Shown: positions 1 to 8,447, numbered from the stretch's first letter. The stretch is 64,000 bases of DNA from CAVRQM01 sp963723455 (GCA_963723455.1 CAVRQM010000001.1:1815956-1879955); one strand, 5' to 3'. Notes: generated by a model not told the origin, from the sequence alone. Numbers and translations are program-made.

Positions 1-290
1 AGCCGTGGCCGCACGAAGGGCCGCAGGCTGGCGCGCGGCCGGCCGGGTCGCGGCGACCCGAGGCGAAGCCGGGCGCAACGATCATCCCGTTCCCACCGCG
101 CCGCCCGGATCGCACCCCGCGCGGCTAAGCGTCCGTGACCGACTGTTGCAGCCGCGCCACGCTGCGCGGTTGCGGCGGCGCAACGGCTGTCAACGCGCTT
201 GACCGCGGACCGTCGCCGCACGCACAACCAATCCAACAACGAACGCCGTGGAACACGAACGACCGCGCGGCTTCATACCACAGACGCTAG
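1..290. other. Left edge, no gene recognised
   Basis: Very GC-rich sequence without a convincing reading frame. One short forward frame running in from the left edge is arginine-rich and low in complexity and ends in a TGA near position 138; it could be the tail of a gene outside the window, but nothing identifies it. The rest is the upstream region of the porin gene that follows. Confidence 0.4.
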
Positions 291-308
291 TTGTCATAGA
301 AGTGTCAC
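291..308 (+). promoter_or_regulatory. PHO box (PhoB site) upstream of the porin gene
   Basis: The 18 bases TTGTCATAGAAGTGTCAC consist of two 7-bp direct repeats separated by 4 bp (TTGTCAT, AGAA, GTGTCAC). This is the 11-bp periodic layout of a PhoB binding site, whose consensus is CTGTCAT-N4-CTGTCAY. It points toward the porin and lies 66 bp before its start, where a PhoB-activated promoter would have it. The match is seen in the sequence; regulation by phosphate starvation is inferred. Confidence 0.65.
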
Positions 309-374
309 AAAAGCGAGCGTGGTTTTGCTTGCCAGGGCCTGGCCTGGCGAGCGGCAGGAACGAGGGACATGGTG

Positions 375-2160
375 ATGACAAGAACATCGGCTTTGCGGAC
401 GACGGCGCTGCTCGCCGCGACGGCGCTGGCCGGGGGTATGTTCGCCAGCCATCCCGCGGCGGCGCAGGACGCCGCGCAGTTGCAGGCGATCCAGCAGCAG
501 ATCTCCCAGTTGCAGGCGCAGCTGCGCCGGCTGCAGCGCGAGGCGGCCTCGCGCGACGCGGCGCTGCGGCAGGCGCAGCAGGACGCCGCCCAGGCGCGCG
601 CGCAGGCCGCGCAGGCGATGCAGCAGGCCTCCGTCCGTCCGGCCGCGCCGCCGGCCGCGAGCTATCCGCCCGGCACCTATGCACAAGGCCCGCAGCAGGG
701 CGGCAGCGGCTTCTCGCTCGGCACGCCGAACCCGAACGCCAGTTCGCTCGCCAGCGCCAGCCCGGCTTCGGTCACCACCACCTCGGTCGATCGGAACAAC
801 CCGACCTTCCGTCTCGGCGGCGTGACCGTGACGCTGGGCGGGTTCATCGACACCACCGCGCTGTATCGCAGCCGCAACCTGACTGCGGGCACCTCGACCA
901 GCTTCAACTCCATTCCGTACTCGAACAGCGTCAACGCGCACCTGAACGAGTTCCGCGTCACCGCGCAGCCGACCCGGTTCAGCATCCTGGTGCAAGGCAA
1001 GCCAAGCGCCACGATCAACCTGGCCGGCTACTTCGAAGGCGACTTCAACGCCTCGGGCACCACCTCCAACTCCAACCAGACCAATGGCTACGTGCCGCGC
1101 ATGCGCCTCGCCTACGCCCAGTACCGACGACTCGCGCTACGGGCTGCATCTGCTGTTCGGCCAGGACTGGAGCCTGGCCGTCGGCAACCTGGTCGGCATC
1201 ACGCCGCGCAAGGAGTTGATCCCGCCGGTGATCGATGCCGGCTATTTTCCGGGCTTCGTCTACACGCGCGCGCCGCAGGTCCGCGTGGTCAAGGATTTCG
1301 GCGGCAGATACTGGCTCGGCGCCTCGCTGGAAGCGCCGCAGGAAACCTATTCCTTTGCTGGCGCCACGGCATCGACCTCGGTGCCGAACCTGACCTTGCC
1401 GCCGCTGTCCGGCCAAAAGGCAGGCGATGCGCTGACCTTCAACAGTCTCGGATCCGGCTATCTGAACTCGACTACCAGCTACAGCTATGACACCGCGCCC
1501 GACATCATCGTGAAGGCGGCCGCCGACCCCGGCTGGGGTCACTACGAGGCGTACGGTCTGGGCACGTTCTTCAAGGCGCGCACGTCGGTGCTGGGCGCGG
1601 GCGACACGCGCACCGTGTTCGGCGGCGGCGTCGGCGGCTCGACGGTGTTGCCGATCGTCGCGAAATACGTCGACCTGACCGGCAACGTGCTGGCCGGGTA
1701 CGGCGTCGGCCGCTACGGCGCGAGCCAGCTGCCGGACGCCACGTTCAAGGCCAACGGCGCCCCGGCCCCGTTGCCCGAGATCATCGGCAATGTCGGCATC
1801 GTGGCGCACCCGGTCAAATCGGTCGATCTCTACACCTTCGTCGGCACCGAGCAGATCGGCCGCAGCAGCTTTACCGCCGGCTCCGGCAGCAAGACCGCAG
1901 GCTTCGGCTACGGCACCTCGTTCGTCGCCACGGCCGGATGCGGCATCGAGCTGGCCACGACCTGCAGCGCGCAGACCCGCGCGCTGGACGACGTGACGAT
2001 CGGCGCCTGGTGGCGCTTCCTGCATGGCGGGTTCGGCACGCTGCAGGCCGGCGTGCAGTACAGCTATGTCAAGAAGATCGCCTTCCACGGCGTCGGCGGC
2101 AAGCCGGATACCGACGAGAACATCGCGTTCTTCACCTTGCGCTACCTGCCGTTCCAGTAA
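375..2160 (+). CDS. Coiled-coil outer-membrane porin-like protein (one frameshift)
   Basis: An exported outer-membrane protein of about 594 residues once one extra C near 1125 is ignored. It opens with a signal peptide ending in a run of alanines before Gln, followed by a glutamine/alanine-rich coiled coil (about residues 35-85) and then a glycine- and aromatic-rich beta-strand region typical of trimeric porins of the DcaP type. ATG 375 is chosen because AGGG lies 8 bases upstream; the ATG at 369 has no usable spacing. Frame 1 ends in AYAQY and frame 2 resumes at once with DDSRYGLHLLFGQ, so the break looks like a single inserted base. The PHO box upstream suggests uptake of phosphate or organophosphate under starvation. 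The substrate is not evident from the sequence. Confidence 0.7.
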
Positions 2161-2169
2161 GCGGCGGGC

Positions 2170-3090
2170 TCAAGCCGGGTCGGAGATCGCCTCCGGCCCG
2201 GAGTCCGGCTCCAGGTCGTGCAGCCGGGTCAGGTCGGCGGTGATGTGCCCGGACTCATCGACCGAGACCGCATCGGCGAAGCGCATGCCGAACATGATGT
2301 TGTCTGGACCATAGTCCTGCATGTCGTGCACAGTCGCCGCCAGCACCGGGTCGCGCGCCTCGACCGACAGGAACAGCCGCGCCGTCTCGCGCGCTAGGCG
2401 GTGGGCGTCGTAGCCGGCCAGCGGACTGTCCGCGTCGATGACGTGCAGCAGCGTCCAGGTCAGCGCGAAGATCGGCAGGCGCGGACGTTCCAGGCGCAAT
2501 TCATGGGGACGGCGGAACATCTGCCCTTCGGCGGTCCGCTCGGCCAGCAGCGCGGTCAACTGGGCGCTGGCGTTGGTCAGGTTCGCCGCGCGCGCGTTCG
2601 CCAGTCGCACCATCAGCGTCAGCTTGCCGTCGTGTCGGCTGATGACGCATTGGCGGGCGAAGGTCATGCGCGGGCGCGGGCGCGAGATGCGGACGAACAG
2701 CAGGCCGGTGGTGATTGCGGTGAAGCCCATGCCGACCAAGATCTCGATGCTTGCAACGATGTGCCCGTACAGCGTCTGCGGCGCCATCACGCCATAGCCG
2801 ACGGTTGCCAGCGTCTCGATGCTGAAGAAGAACGCATCCAGGAACGATCCGGCGCGCACGTTGGCGACCGACCCCGGGCGCATCGTGTACAGCGCCCCGA
2901 ACAGCAGGTTCAGCAGCAGGTCCACGCACAGCACGGCAACCAGGAAACGCCACCAGCTCAGGCCGACGGCGAAGTGGTACGGGTCGCGCCAGTCGTAGCG
3001 CGCCGCGCCGCGTTTGGTCAGCTCGAAGGCGCCGACGCAAATCTGCATTTCGCTGACCCGGGCTGCTCGGGGCTGCCGCGGAGGCTTCAT
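2170..3090 (-). CDS. KirBac-type inward-rectifier potassium channel
   Basis: A 306-residue inner-membrane K+ channel. It has an amphipathic slide helix around residues 32-42, TM1 about 45-69, a pore helix and selectivity filter TVGYG at residues 96-100, TM2 about 108-133, and then the immunoglobulin-like cytoplasmic Kir domain. The length agrees with KirBac proteins of about 300 residues. The ATG overlaps the stop codon of the upstream Smr gene as ATGA, so the two are probably translationally coupled. It ends 10 bp from the convergent porin gene. The filter and fold make the assignment firm; the physiological role (potassium or osmotic balance) is inferred. Confidence 0.9.
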   Translation of the reverse strand: MKPPRQPRAARVSEMQICVGAFELTKRGAARYDWRDPYHFAVGLSWWRFLVAVLCVDLLLNLLFGALYTMRPGSVANVRAGSFLDAFFFSIETLATVGYGVMAPQTLYGHIVASIEILVGMGFTAITTGLLFVRISRPRPRMTFARQCVISRHDGKLTLMVRLANARAANLTNASAQLTALLAERTAEGQMFRRPHELRLERPRLPIFALTWTLLHVIDADSPLAGYDAHRLARETARLFLSVEARDPVLAATVHDMQDYGPDNIMFGMRFADAVSVDESGHITADLTRLHDLEPDSGPEAISDPA

Positions 3091-3623
3091 CGCGGCCGCC
3101 GCAGCAGCAGGCGCACCGATCCGGGATTGGCCGGATGCGGATGGCTCGCGGCCAGCAGCAGCGGGCGCAGCGCAGGCGAGTTCAGCCAGAACGGCAGTTC
3201 GCGCCGGATCACGCCGCCGCCCTCGCCGGCGCCGCGGCCGGTGATCACCTCGACGCAGCGCACCCGGTCGGCATGGGCGGCGCGCACGAAAGCGTCGAGC
3301 GCGACAAAGGCGGCCTGCGCGCTGCGGCCGTGCAGATCGAGCGTGCGCGCCGGCGCCAGCTTGCCGCCGCGCAGCCGGTTCCAGCTGGCGCGGTCCAGTC
3401 CGCCCGGGTTCTCGCCCACCGCCAGCGCCGTCGGCCGCACGCCCGGCGGCGCCGCGCGCGGTCGCGGCCCCGCCGGCACCGGCTGGGTTTCGGGCGGCGG
3501 CTGCGGGCCTGCCGGAACGGGGGGCAGGATGCGGCCGGGCAGCAGGCGGACGCGCCGGGCGAACTCGGCCCACTCGGCGCGCTCGGCCTCGCTCAGGATG
3601 CGGCGGCGGGACTGGGTGCGCAT
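3087..3623 (-). CDS. Smr-domain protein
   Basis: A protein of about 178 residues with a C-terminal Smr (small MutS-related) domain. The LDLHG motif and the ITGRG loop are both present, followed by a GVIRRELPFWL segment, the usual order for stand-alone Smr nucleases of alphaproteobacteria. The N-terminal half is proline-rich linker. ATG 3623 gives the family-like N-terminus MRTQSRRRILSEAE; a GTG at 3647 is also possible. It overlaps the potassium-channel gene downstream by 4 bp. Smr domains bind or nick branched nucleic acid or RNA; the target here is unknown, and pairing with an ion channel is unusual. Confidence 0.85.
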   Translation of the reverse strand: MRTQSRRRILSEAERAEWAEFARRVRLLPGRILPPVPAGPQPPPETQPVPAGPRPRAAPPGVRPTALAVGENPGGLDRASWNRLRGGKLAPARTLDLHGRSAQAAFVALDAFVRAAHADRVRCVEVITGRGAGEGGGVIRRELPFWLNSPALRPLLLAASHPHPANPGSVRLLLRRPR

Positions 3624-3696
3624 GCCGCGTGTATTGGCAATCCGCACCCGCTTCGTCCATGCCTCCCGGGCCGGCCCCGTCGTTCGGCGGGTCGCC

Positions 3697-3984
3697 TCAG
3701 TGGTGCTGCAGCTCGTCGGACAGCATCTGCCCGCCCGGCGTCTTGAAGTCCTGCAGCACGAACATCTGCCCGTCCTGCGTCACCACGATGCTGCCGGGCG
3801 CCAGCTTCTGGGCGTGCTGCATCATCATTGCCAGCATCGCCGGGTCGTTGAAGTTGTCCATCTCCTTCAGGGTGCCGGCATTGTCGTAGAACTCGATCCG
3901 GCGGCGGGGATTGTCGCCCGGCGCGGCGAAGGCCGGAGCAGCGATCGACAGGGTCAGCAGGGCAAGGGCGATGGTCTTCTTCAT
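3697..3984 (-). CDS. Small secreted protein, unrecognised
   Basis: A 95-residue protein that begins MKKTIALALLTLSIAAPAFA, a classical Sec signal peptide, leaving a mature part of about 75 residues. CCAGGAGAG sits just upstream of ATG 3984 as ribosome-binding site. The mature part has a Met-rich stretch (AMLAMMMQHAQ) and no cysteines; I recognise no domain. It is probably monocistronic, with its own promoter region near 4067-4093. A periplasmic location is predicted from the signal peptide; its function cannot be called. Confidence 0.65.
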   Translation of the reverse strand: MKKTIALALLTLSIAAPAFAAPGDNPRRRIEFYDNAGTLKEMDNFNDPAMLAMMMQHAQKLAPGSIVVTQDGQMFVLQDFKTPGGQMLSDELQHH

Positions 3985-4066
3985 GGCGGTCTCTCCTGGA
4001 TGGCAAGGCGGTTCATTCCGCAGCATCCAGTTCGCCGCCGCGCGCCGGCCATTACGCGCGCGCGGC

Positions 4067-4093
4067 AAGATTATTTCACGGTAACACTGTAAC
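4067..4093 (-). promoter_or_regulatory. Putative promoter with paired GTTAC boxes
   Basis: Read leftward, the stretch contains GTTACAGTGTTAC, a direct repeat of GTTAC with 8-bp period, followed after a few bases by an AT-rich AAATAATC element that could serve as a -10. It is the only AT-rich patch in the neighbourhood and lies about 85-110 bp before the small secreted protein gene. The layout resembles promoters activated by OmpR-family response regulators. The repeat is visible; the regulator is a guess. Confidence 0.35.
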
Positions 4094-4180
4094 GATCGGG
4101 CGCGGCCAACCGGGCCGGGTCTGGACCGGGTGCGGGGCTTGCGCGACCTTCGCCCGGTGGTTAGGAACAGCTCGGCGGAT

Positions 4181-4255
4181 GGGCGCGTAGCTCAGCGGTA
4201 GAGCATCGCCTTGACATGGCGGGGGTCACAGGTTCAATCCCTGTCGCGCCCACCA
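4181..4255 (+). tRNA. tRNA-Val (anticodon GAC), CCA encoded
   Basis: A complete 75-nt cloverleaf. The acceptor stem GGGCGCG pairs with CGCGCCC; the D arm has GCTC...GAGC, the anticodon stem TCGCC/GGCGG carries loop TTGACAT with anticodon GAC, and the T arm contains GGTTCAATCC. A discriminator A and an encoded CCA follow. It reads valine GUC, plus GUU by wobble. The last 22 bases overlap the 3' end of the oppositely oriented LysR gene. Confidence 0.95.
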
Positions 4256-5148
4256 TCCGCCGTGCCGATGCCAAAGCTCGCGGCGATATGCGCGGCCAGC
4301 ACCTCGGTCACCGCCGCGCGCGGCTCGCGGCCTTTCAGCAGTAACAGTGCGGTCTCGGGCAGCGGCGGCAGCCCGTCGCCGGGCGGCAGAACGCGTAGCC
4401 CCTCCGGCAGCCACGCCACCGGCGATACCGTCACCGCGAGGCCCGCCAGGACCGGCGCGTGGGTGCCCGCCAGGGTCGCCGAGGTGTAGGCGACGCGGTA
4501 GCGGCGGCCCTCGTCGTTCAGCGCCCGCAGCGCCGCACCTCGCCAGCAGCAATTGCCCGCGGCCAGCGCCAGCGGCAACGGATCGCGCCGATGCGGCGAG
4601 TTGCGCTCCGCCGTGATCCATTGCAGCGGCCCACGCCACAACTCGAGCGCCTCGGGCCAGAACCCGGACTCCGGATTGTCCTCGCTGCACAGGATCAGGT
4701 CGAGCTCGCCGGCCCGCAGCCGCGCGAACAGATCGCTGCTGGGCATGCACAGCACATCGACCTCGACCGCCGGATGGCTGTCCGCGAACCGCTTGAGCGC
4801 CCCCGGAAGATAGGCCAGCGCGTAGTCGTCCGGCGTGCCCAGCCGCACCGTGCCGCGCACCGTGGGGGCGTGGAACGCCATCCAGATCTCGTCGTTCAGC
4901 GCCAGCAGGTCGCGCGAGCGTTCCAGCAGGTACTGCCCGTGCGGCGTCAGCTGCACCGCGCCGCCCTTGCCGCGCTGCAGGATGCGCTGCCCCAGCACCA
5001 ATTCCAGCCGCTGCACCTGCATCGACACCGCCGACTGCGTGCGCCCCACCCGCTCGGCCGCGCGGGTGAAACTGCCCTCCTCGGCGATGAAGGCGAAGGC
5101 GCGCAGCAGGTCGGGGTCGATGGCGACGGGCTGGGTCATGTCCATCAA
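4234..5148 (-). CDS. LysR-family transcriptional regulator
   Basis: A regulator of 304 residues. The N-terminal winged helix-turn-helix (about residues 10-70) shows the LysR pattern LLRAFAFIAEEGSFTRAAER...RTQSAVSMQVQRLE, and the remainder is the periplasmic-binding-like effector domain. Start codons at 5148, 5145 and 5139 are all possible. It is divergent from the DUF1127 gene with 94 bp between them, so it may control that gene. The stop codon TGA lies inside the T-loop of the tRNA-Val gene on the other strand, and the last codons read the tRNA antisense. Effector unknown. Confidence 0.85.
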   Translation of the reverse strand: MMDMTQPVAIDPDLLRAFAFIAEEGSFTRAAERVGRTQSAVSMQVQRLELVLGQRILQRGKGGAVQLTPHGQYLLERSRDLLALNDEIWMAFHAPTVRGTVRLGTPDDYALAYLPGALKRFADSHPAVEVDVLCMPSSDLFARLRAGELDLILCSEDNPESGFWPEALELWRGPLQWITAERNSPHRRDPLPLALAAGNCCWRGAALRALNDEGRRYRVAYTSATLAGTHAPVLAGLAVTVSPVAWLPEGLRVLPPGDGLPPLPETALLLLKGREPRAAVTEVLAAHIAASFGIGTADGGRDRD

Positions 5149-5242
5149 GGTATTTGATCACCAAGATGAATGCAATTCGTTTCTCTCATCGACCGCGAGA
5201 CCCCATCCTGTGTCCACCAAGGCCACAGCACAGGAGGTTTCC

Positions 5243-5443
5243 ATGACGACCCAGCAGATCGCAGCGCCGCTGACCCGGCTTTGGCACGAAGTCGAACACG
5301 TCATGCAGGTTTGGGCGACGCGGCGCGAGCTGAGCCAGCTCGACGACCGGATGTTGAAGGATCTCGGGATTTCGCGGGCGCAGGCGGAGTTTCAGGCCGG
5401 ACGGCACGGCGTCTGGCATATCGGCCCGCATCACGACGCCTGA
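5243..5443 (+). CDS. DUF1127 small protein
   Basis: A 66-residue protein whose central segment LSQLDDRMLKDLGISRAQAE is the DUF1127 (YjiS-like) signature, ending in a His-rich tail. The ribosome-binding site AGGAGG lies 6 bases before ATG 5243. DUF1127 proteins of alphaproteobacteria are short arginine-rich proteins, some of which bind RNA and influence sRNA turnover or phosphate and carbon metabolism. Here the gene stands alone, divergent from a LysR gene that is its most likely regulator. Confidence 0.85.
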   Translation: MTTQQIAAPLTRLWHEVEHVMQVWATRRELSQLDDRMLKDLGISRAQAEFQAGRHGVWHIGPHHDA

Positions 5444-5517
5444 CGCTGCTGACGGGTGCCGCTGCCGGGACGTGGCAATGTTCTTGCGGCGTCGCCCGCT
5501 GGCGCTGCACCCGGCCA

Positions 5518-5570
5518 GAGCTGCAGGACCGCCGGAGTTGGGCGGGCGGTCGGAGTTGAACAGACGGTCG
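5518..5570. repeat. Degenerate 18-bp tandem repeat beyond holC
   Basis: Three head-to-tail units at 5518-5534, 5535-5552 and 5553-5570, each starting GAG(C/T)TG and ending near GGTCG; the first is 17 bp and more diverged. The array begins 9 bp beyond the holC stop codon (on the side holC transcription runs to). No protein-coding use is evident. Confidence 0.55.
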
Positions 5571-5578
5571 GCGCCGCG

Positions 5579-6025
5579 CTATTCGCGCCGCTCCCACCGC
5601 CGCTCGCCCTGCTGCCAGTAGGTCAGCACGTGCCCGGCCGCCCGTGCGGTCCGGTAGCGATCGCGCGCGGCCTGCACGGCCGCTTCGTCGCGGCCGTCGA
5701 ACAGGTCGAACACGCGCGCGAAACCGTCCAGCCGTGCGCTTGACGCGCCGCCGACCAGGAACAGGAACCGCGCCCCGTTCGGCGCCGCGTCGTCGTCGGC
5801 CAGCCAGATCGGCTGCAGTTCGGCGTCGCCCTCGGCCGGGCCGCCATGCGGCAGCCAGTCGGGTTCGGCGCACGTCCATAGCGCGCGATCGAGGTCGGCG
5901 CGCAGCGCCGGATCGGGGCACGCCACGCAGGCCCGCTCGCCGGCGGCCAGCGTGCGGCCGAGCAGGGCAGGGAGCGCCTGCGCGACTTCGCTGCGGGTCA
6001 GGTGGTAGAAGCCGATTTCGGACAG
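5579..6025 (-). CDS. holC: DNA polymerase III chi subunit
   Basis: The chi subunit of the clamp-loader complex, which links the replicase to SSB. The reading frame gives LSEIGFYHLTRSEVAQALPA at the N-terminus, the standard HolC opening, then RALWTC, LVGG and FDLFDGRDEAAVQAARDRYR...GHVLTYWQQ. No ATG, GTG or TTG lies in frame before this motif, so CTG 6025 is proposed as start, preceded by a GAGAG stretch; it gives 148 residues, against 147 in E. coli. A GTG at 5926 would remove the conserved N-terminal third. It lies 35 bp behind pepA, a common alphaproteobacterial pair, and is probably cotranscribed. Confidence 0.85.
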   Translation of the reverse strand: MSEIGFYHLTRSEVAQALPALLGRTLAAGERACVACPDPALRADLDRALWTCAEPDWLPHGGPAEGDAELQPIWLADDDAAPNGARFLFLVGGASSARLDGFARVFDLFDGRDEAAVQAARDRYRTARAAGHVLTYWQQGERRWERRE

Positions 6026-6038
6026 GCGCCCGCTCTCT

Positions 6039-6076
6039 CGATTAGCTTTCGTACTGGCGATTAGCTTTCGTACTGG
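6039..6076. repeat. 19-bp tandem duplication covering the pepA stop
   Basis: Two perfect copies of a 19-bp unit at 6039-6057 and 6058-6076. The unit contains the last codons of pepA and its TAA stop, so the gene end has been duplicated and a second, unused stop lies 19 bp beyond the first. The copy also pushes the upstream part of holC away from pepA. Slippage during replication or an assembly artefact could produce it. Confidence 0.85.
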
Positions 6077-7545
6077 TCCGCCACCAGCCGGTCGAGCAGC
6101 CGCACGCCGTAGCCGGTGGCGCCCTTGGCGTGCAGCGGCGCGTCCTTGCTGGCCCAGGCCATGCCGGCAATGTCCAGATGCGCCCAGGGCCGTCCGGTCA
6201 CGAAGCGCTGCAGGAAATGCGCCGCGGTGATCGCCCCGCCCGGCCGGCCGCCGACATGCTTCATGTCGGCGATGTCGCTCTTCAGGCCCTTGTCATAGGC
6301 GTCGTGCATCGGCATCCGCCACAGCTTCTCGCCGGTCTCGCGGCCGGCGGCGGCCAGACGCTCGGACAGCGCGTCGTCGTTGCTGAAGCAGCCGGCATAT
6401 TCATGCCCCAGGGCGACGATGATCGCTCCGGTCAGGGTTGCCAGATCAACCATGAAGCGCGGCTCGAACCGCTTCTGCGCGTAGTGCAGCACGTCCGCCA
6501 GCACCATGCGGCCCTCGGCGTCGGTGTTGATGATCTCGACCGTCTGGCCGGACGCGGTGCGCACCACGTCGCCGGGCCGCTGCGCCGTGCCGGACGGCAT
6601 GTTCTCCACAAGCCCGACCAGACCCACCGCATCGACGCGCGCGCGCCGCCCGGCCAGGGCGGCCATCACGCCGACCACGGCGCCGGCGCCGGCCATGTCC
6701 CATTTCATGTCCTCCATCCCGGCCGCCGGCTTGATGCTGATGCCGCCGGTGTCGAAGGTGACGCCCTTGCCGATGAAGGCGACGGGCTTCTCGGCGCTGC
6801 TGCCATCAGCGGCGGTAGGCGCGCCGTTCCAGCGCATCACCACCATGCGCGGCTCCTGCGCGCTGCCCTGCGACACGCCGAGCAGCGCGCCGAAGCCGAA
6901 CTCGGCCAGCTGCGCCGGCCCGAACACCTCGATGTCCAGCCCCAGCCCGGCCAGCGCCTGGATGCGGGTCGCCATCTCGGAGGGGGTCAGCACGTTGGGC
7001 GGCTCGCTCACCAGCTCGCGGGTGACGAACACGCCATGCGCCACCGCGCGCAGCGGATCGAAGGCTTGCGCCGCCGCCTCGGGATCCTCGACGCGCACGG
7101 ACAGCCGGGCCAGGCGCGGCTTGTCCTCCGGCTTCTCGTGGGTGCGGTAGCGGTCGAAGCGCCAGGCGCGCAGCACCGCGCCCAGCGCCAGATGCGCCGC
7201 CTGCTGGGCGGTCAGCGTGCGCGCCGCCACCGCCGCCTCCGGCTCGCGCGCCAGCGCTGCCGCGGCATGGCCGCCGGCCTCCTCGGCGGCCAGGGTAGTG
7301 AAGCCGTCGGCCTTGCCCAGCCCCACCGCGACCACCCGCGACAGGCCGCCGCCGGGCGCCAGGATGGTCGCGGTCTGGCCGGACTTGCCCTTGAACTCAG
7401 CCGCCTCCAGCGCGCGTGACACCGCGCCGCCGGTCGCGGCGTCGGCTGCCTGCAGCGCCGGGCTGTCCAGCGCCGCCTCGAAGAACGGCAGCACCAGGGC
7501 GCCCGAATTCGGCAGGCTCGGACGGACAAAGGCGACTTCCAGCAT
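6061..7545 (-). CDS. pepA: Leucyl (cytosol) aminopeptidase
   Basis: A 494-residue M17 metallopeptidase that removes N-terminal residues from peptides in the cytoplasm. The catalytic C-terminal domain carries FIGKGVTFDTGGISIKPA (metal-binding Lys and Asp) and the family signature NTDAEGRMVLADVL, followed by DLATLTGA. The N-terminal half is the macro-like domain typical of PepA. ATG 7545 has GGAG about 8 bases upstream. Length and motif order are normal. It is followed by holC in the same orientation. The 3' end is duplicated in a 19-bp tandem repeat. Confidence 0.95.
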   Translation of the reverse strand: MLEVAFVRPSLPNSGALVLPFFEAALDSPALQAADAATGGAVSRALEAAEFKGKSGQTATILAPGGGLSRVVAVGLGKADGFTTLAAEEAGGHAAAALAREPEAAVAARTLTAQQAAHLALGAVLRAWRFDRYRTHEKPEDKPRLARLSVRVEDPEAAAQAFDPLRAVAHGVFVTRELVSEPPNVLTPSEMATRIQALAGLGLDIEVFGPAQLAEFGFGALLGVSQGSAQEPRMVVMRWNGAPTAADGSSAEKPVAFIGKGVTFDTGGISIKPAAGMEDMKWDMAGAGAVVGVMAALAGRRARVDAVGLVGLVENMPSGTAQRPGDVVRTASGQTVEIINTDAEGRMVLADVLHYAQKRFEPRFMVDLATLTGAIIVALGHEYAGCFSNDDALSERLAAAGRETGEKLWRMPMHDAYDKGLKSDIADMKHVGGRPGGAITAAHFLQRFVTGRPWAHLDIAGMAWASKDAPLHAKGATGYGVRLLDRLVADQYES

Positions 7546-7683
7546 CGGGCGGCTCCAGGACGGTGGCGGCGGAGTGTAGCAGCGATGTCACGCGACGCCA
7601 TCGCCCGCCGCCCGGCTGGCGATGGCGGGCGGCGGGCAGCCATCAAGCGGTCGCTAGGCAGGTCGCGTCGCAGCCGGTATGCA

Positions 7684-8447
7684 ATGGCAATGGATGACAC
7701 AGCCCTGCTCGGCCTCGCCGCCGACCTCGCCCGTCAGGCTGGCGCGATGATCCTCGCGGTGCGGGCGCGCGGCTTCGACACGATGCACAAGGCCGACGCG
7801 TCCCCGGTGACCGAGGCGGACCACGCCGCCGAGGCGCTGATCGTCGCCGGGCTGCGCCGCGCCGCGCCGGCCATCCCGGTGGTCGCCGAGGAGGAGATCG
7901 CGGCCGGCCACGTCCCGGCGCAGGCGGCGGAGTTCTGGCTCGTCGATCCGCTGGACGGCACCCGCGAGTTCGCCGCCGGGCGCGACGATTTCGCCGTCTG
8001 CATCGGGCTGATCCGCGACGGGCGGCCGGTGCTGGGCGTGGTCGGCGTGCCGGCGCAGGGCGAGCTGTTCGGCGGCATCGTCGGGCGCGGCGCGTGGAAG
8101 CGCAACGGCGTCGGCGAGCGCGCCATCGCCGCGCGCCGGCTGCCGCCCGAGGGCGCCACCGTGATCGCCAGCCGCAGCCACGCCAACGACCAGCGGATGG
8201 CCGAATACCTGGCCGGGCGGCAGGTCGCGGCGGTGGTCAATGCCGGCTCGGCGCTGAAGTTCTGCCGGCTGGCGGAGGGCCAAGCGGATCTGTACCCGCG
8301 TTTCGGCCGCACGATGGAGTGGGACACCGCCGCCCCGCAGGCGGTGCTGGAGGCGGCGGGCGGCTCCGTGCGCACGCTGGACGGCGTCCGGCTGGGCTAC
8401 GGCAAGCCGGGCTGGGACAACCCGCATTTCATCTGCACGGGCCTGGA

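Noticed and set aside
2170..3660. Continuous leftward frame fusing an N-terminal extension to the potassium channel
   Set aside because: The extension is the out-of-frame shadow of the Smr gene; the channel has its own ATG at 3090.
4181..4255. tRNA as phage attachment site
   Set aside because: No integrase gene and no repeat of the tRNA 3' end were seen in the window.
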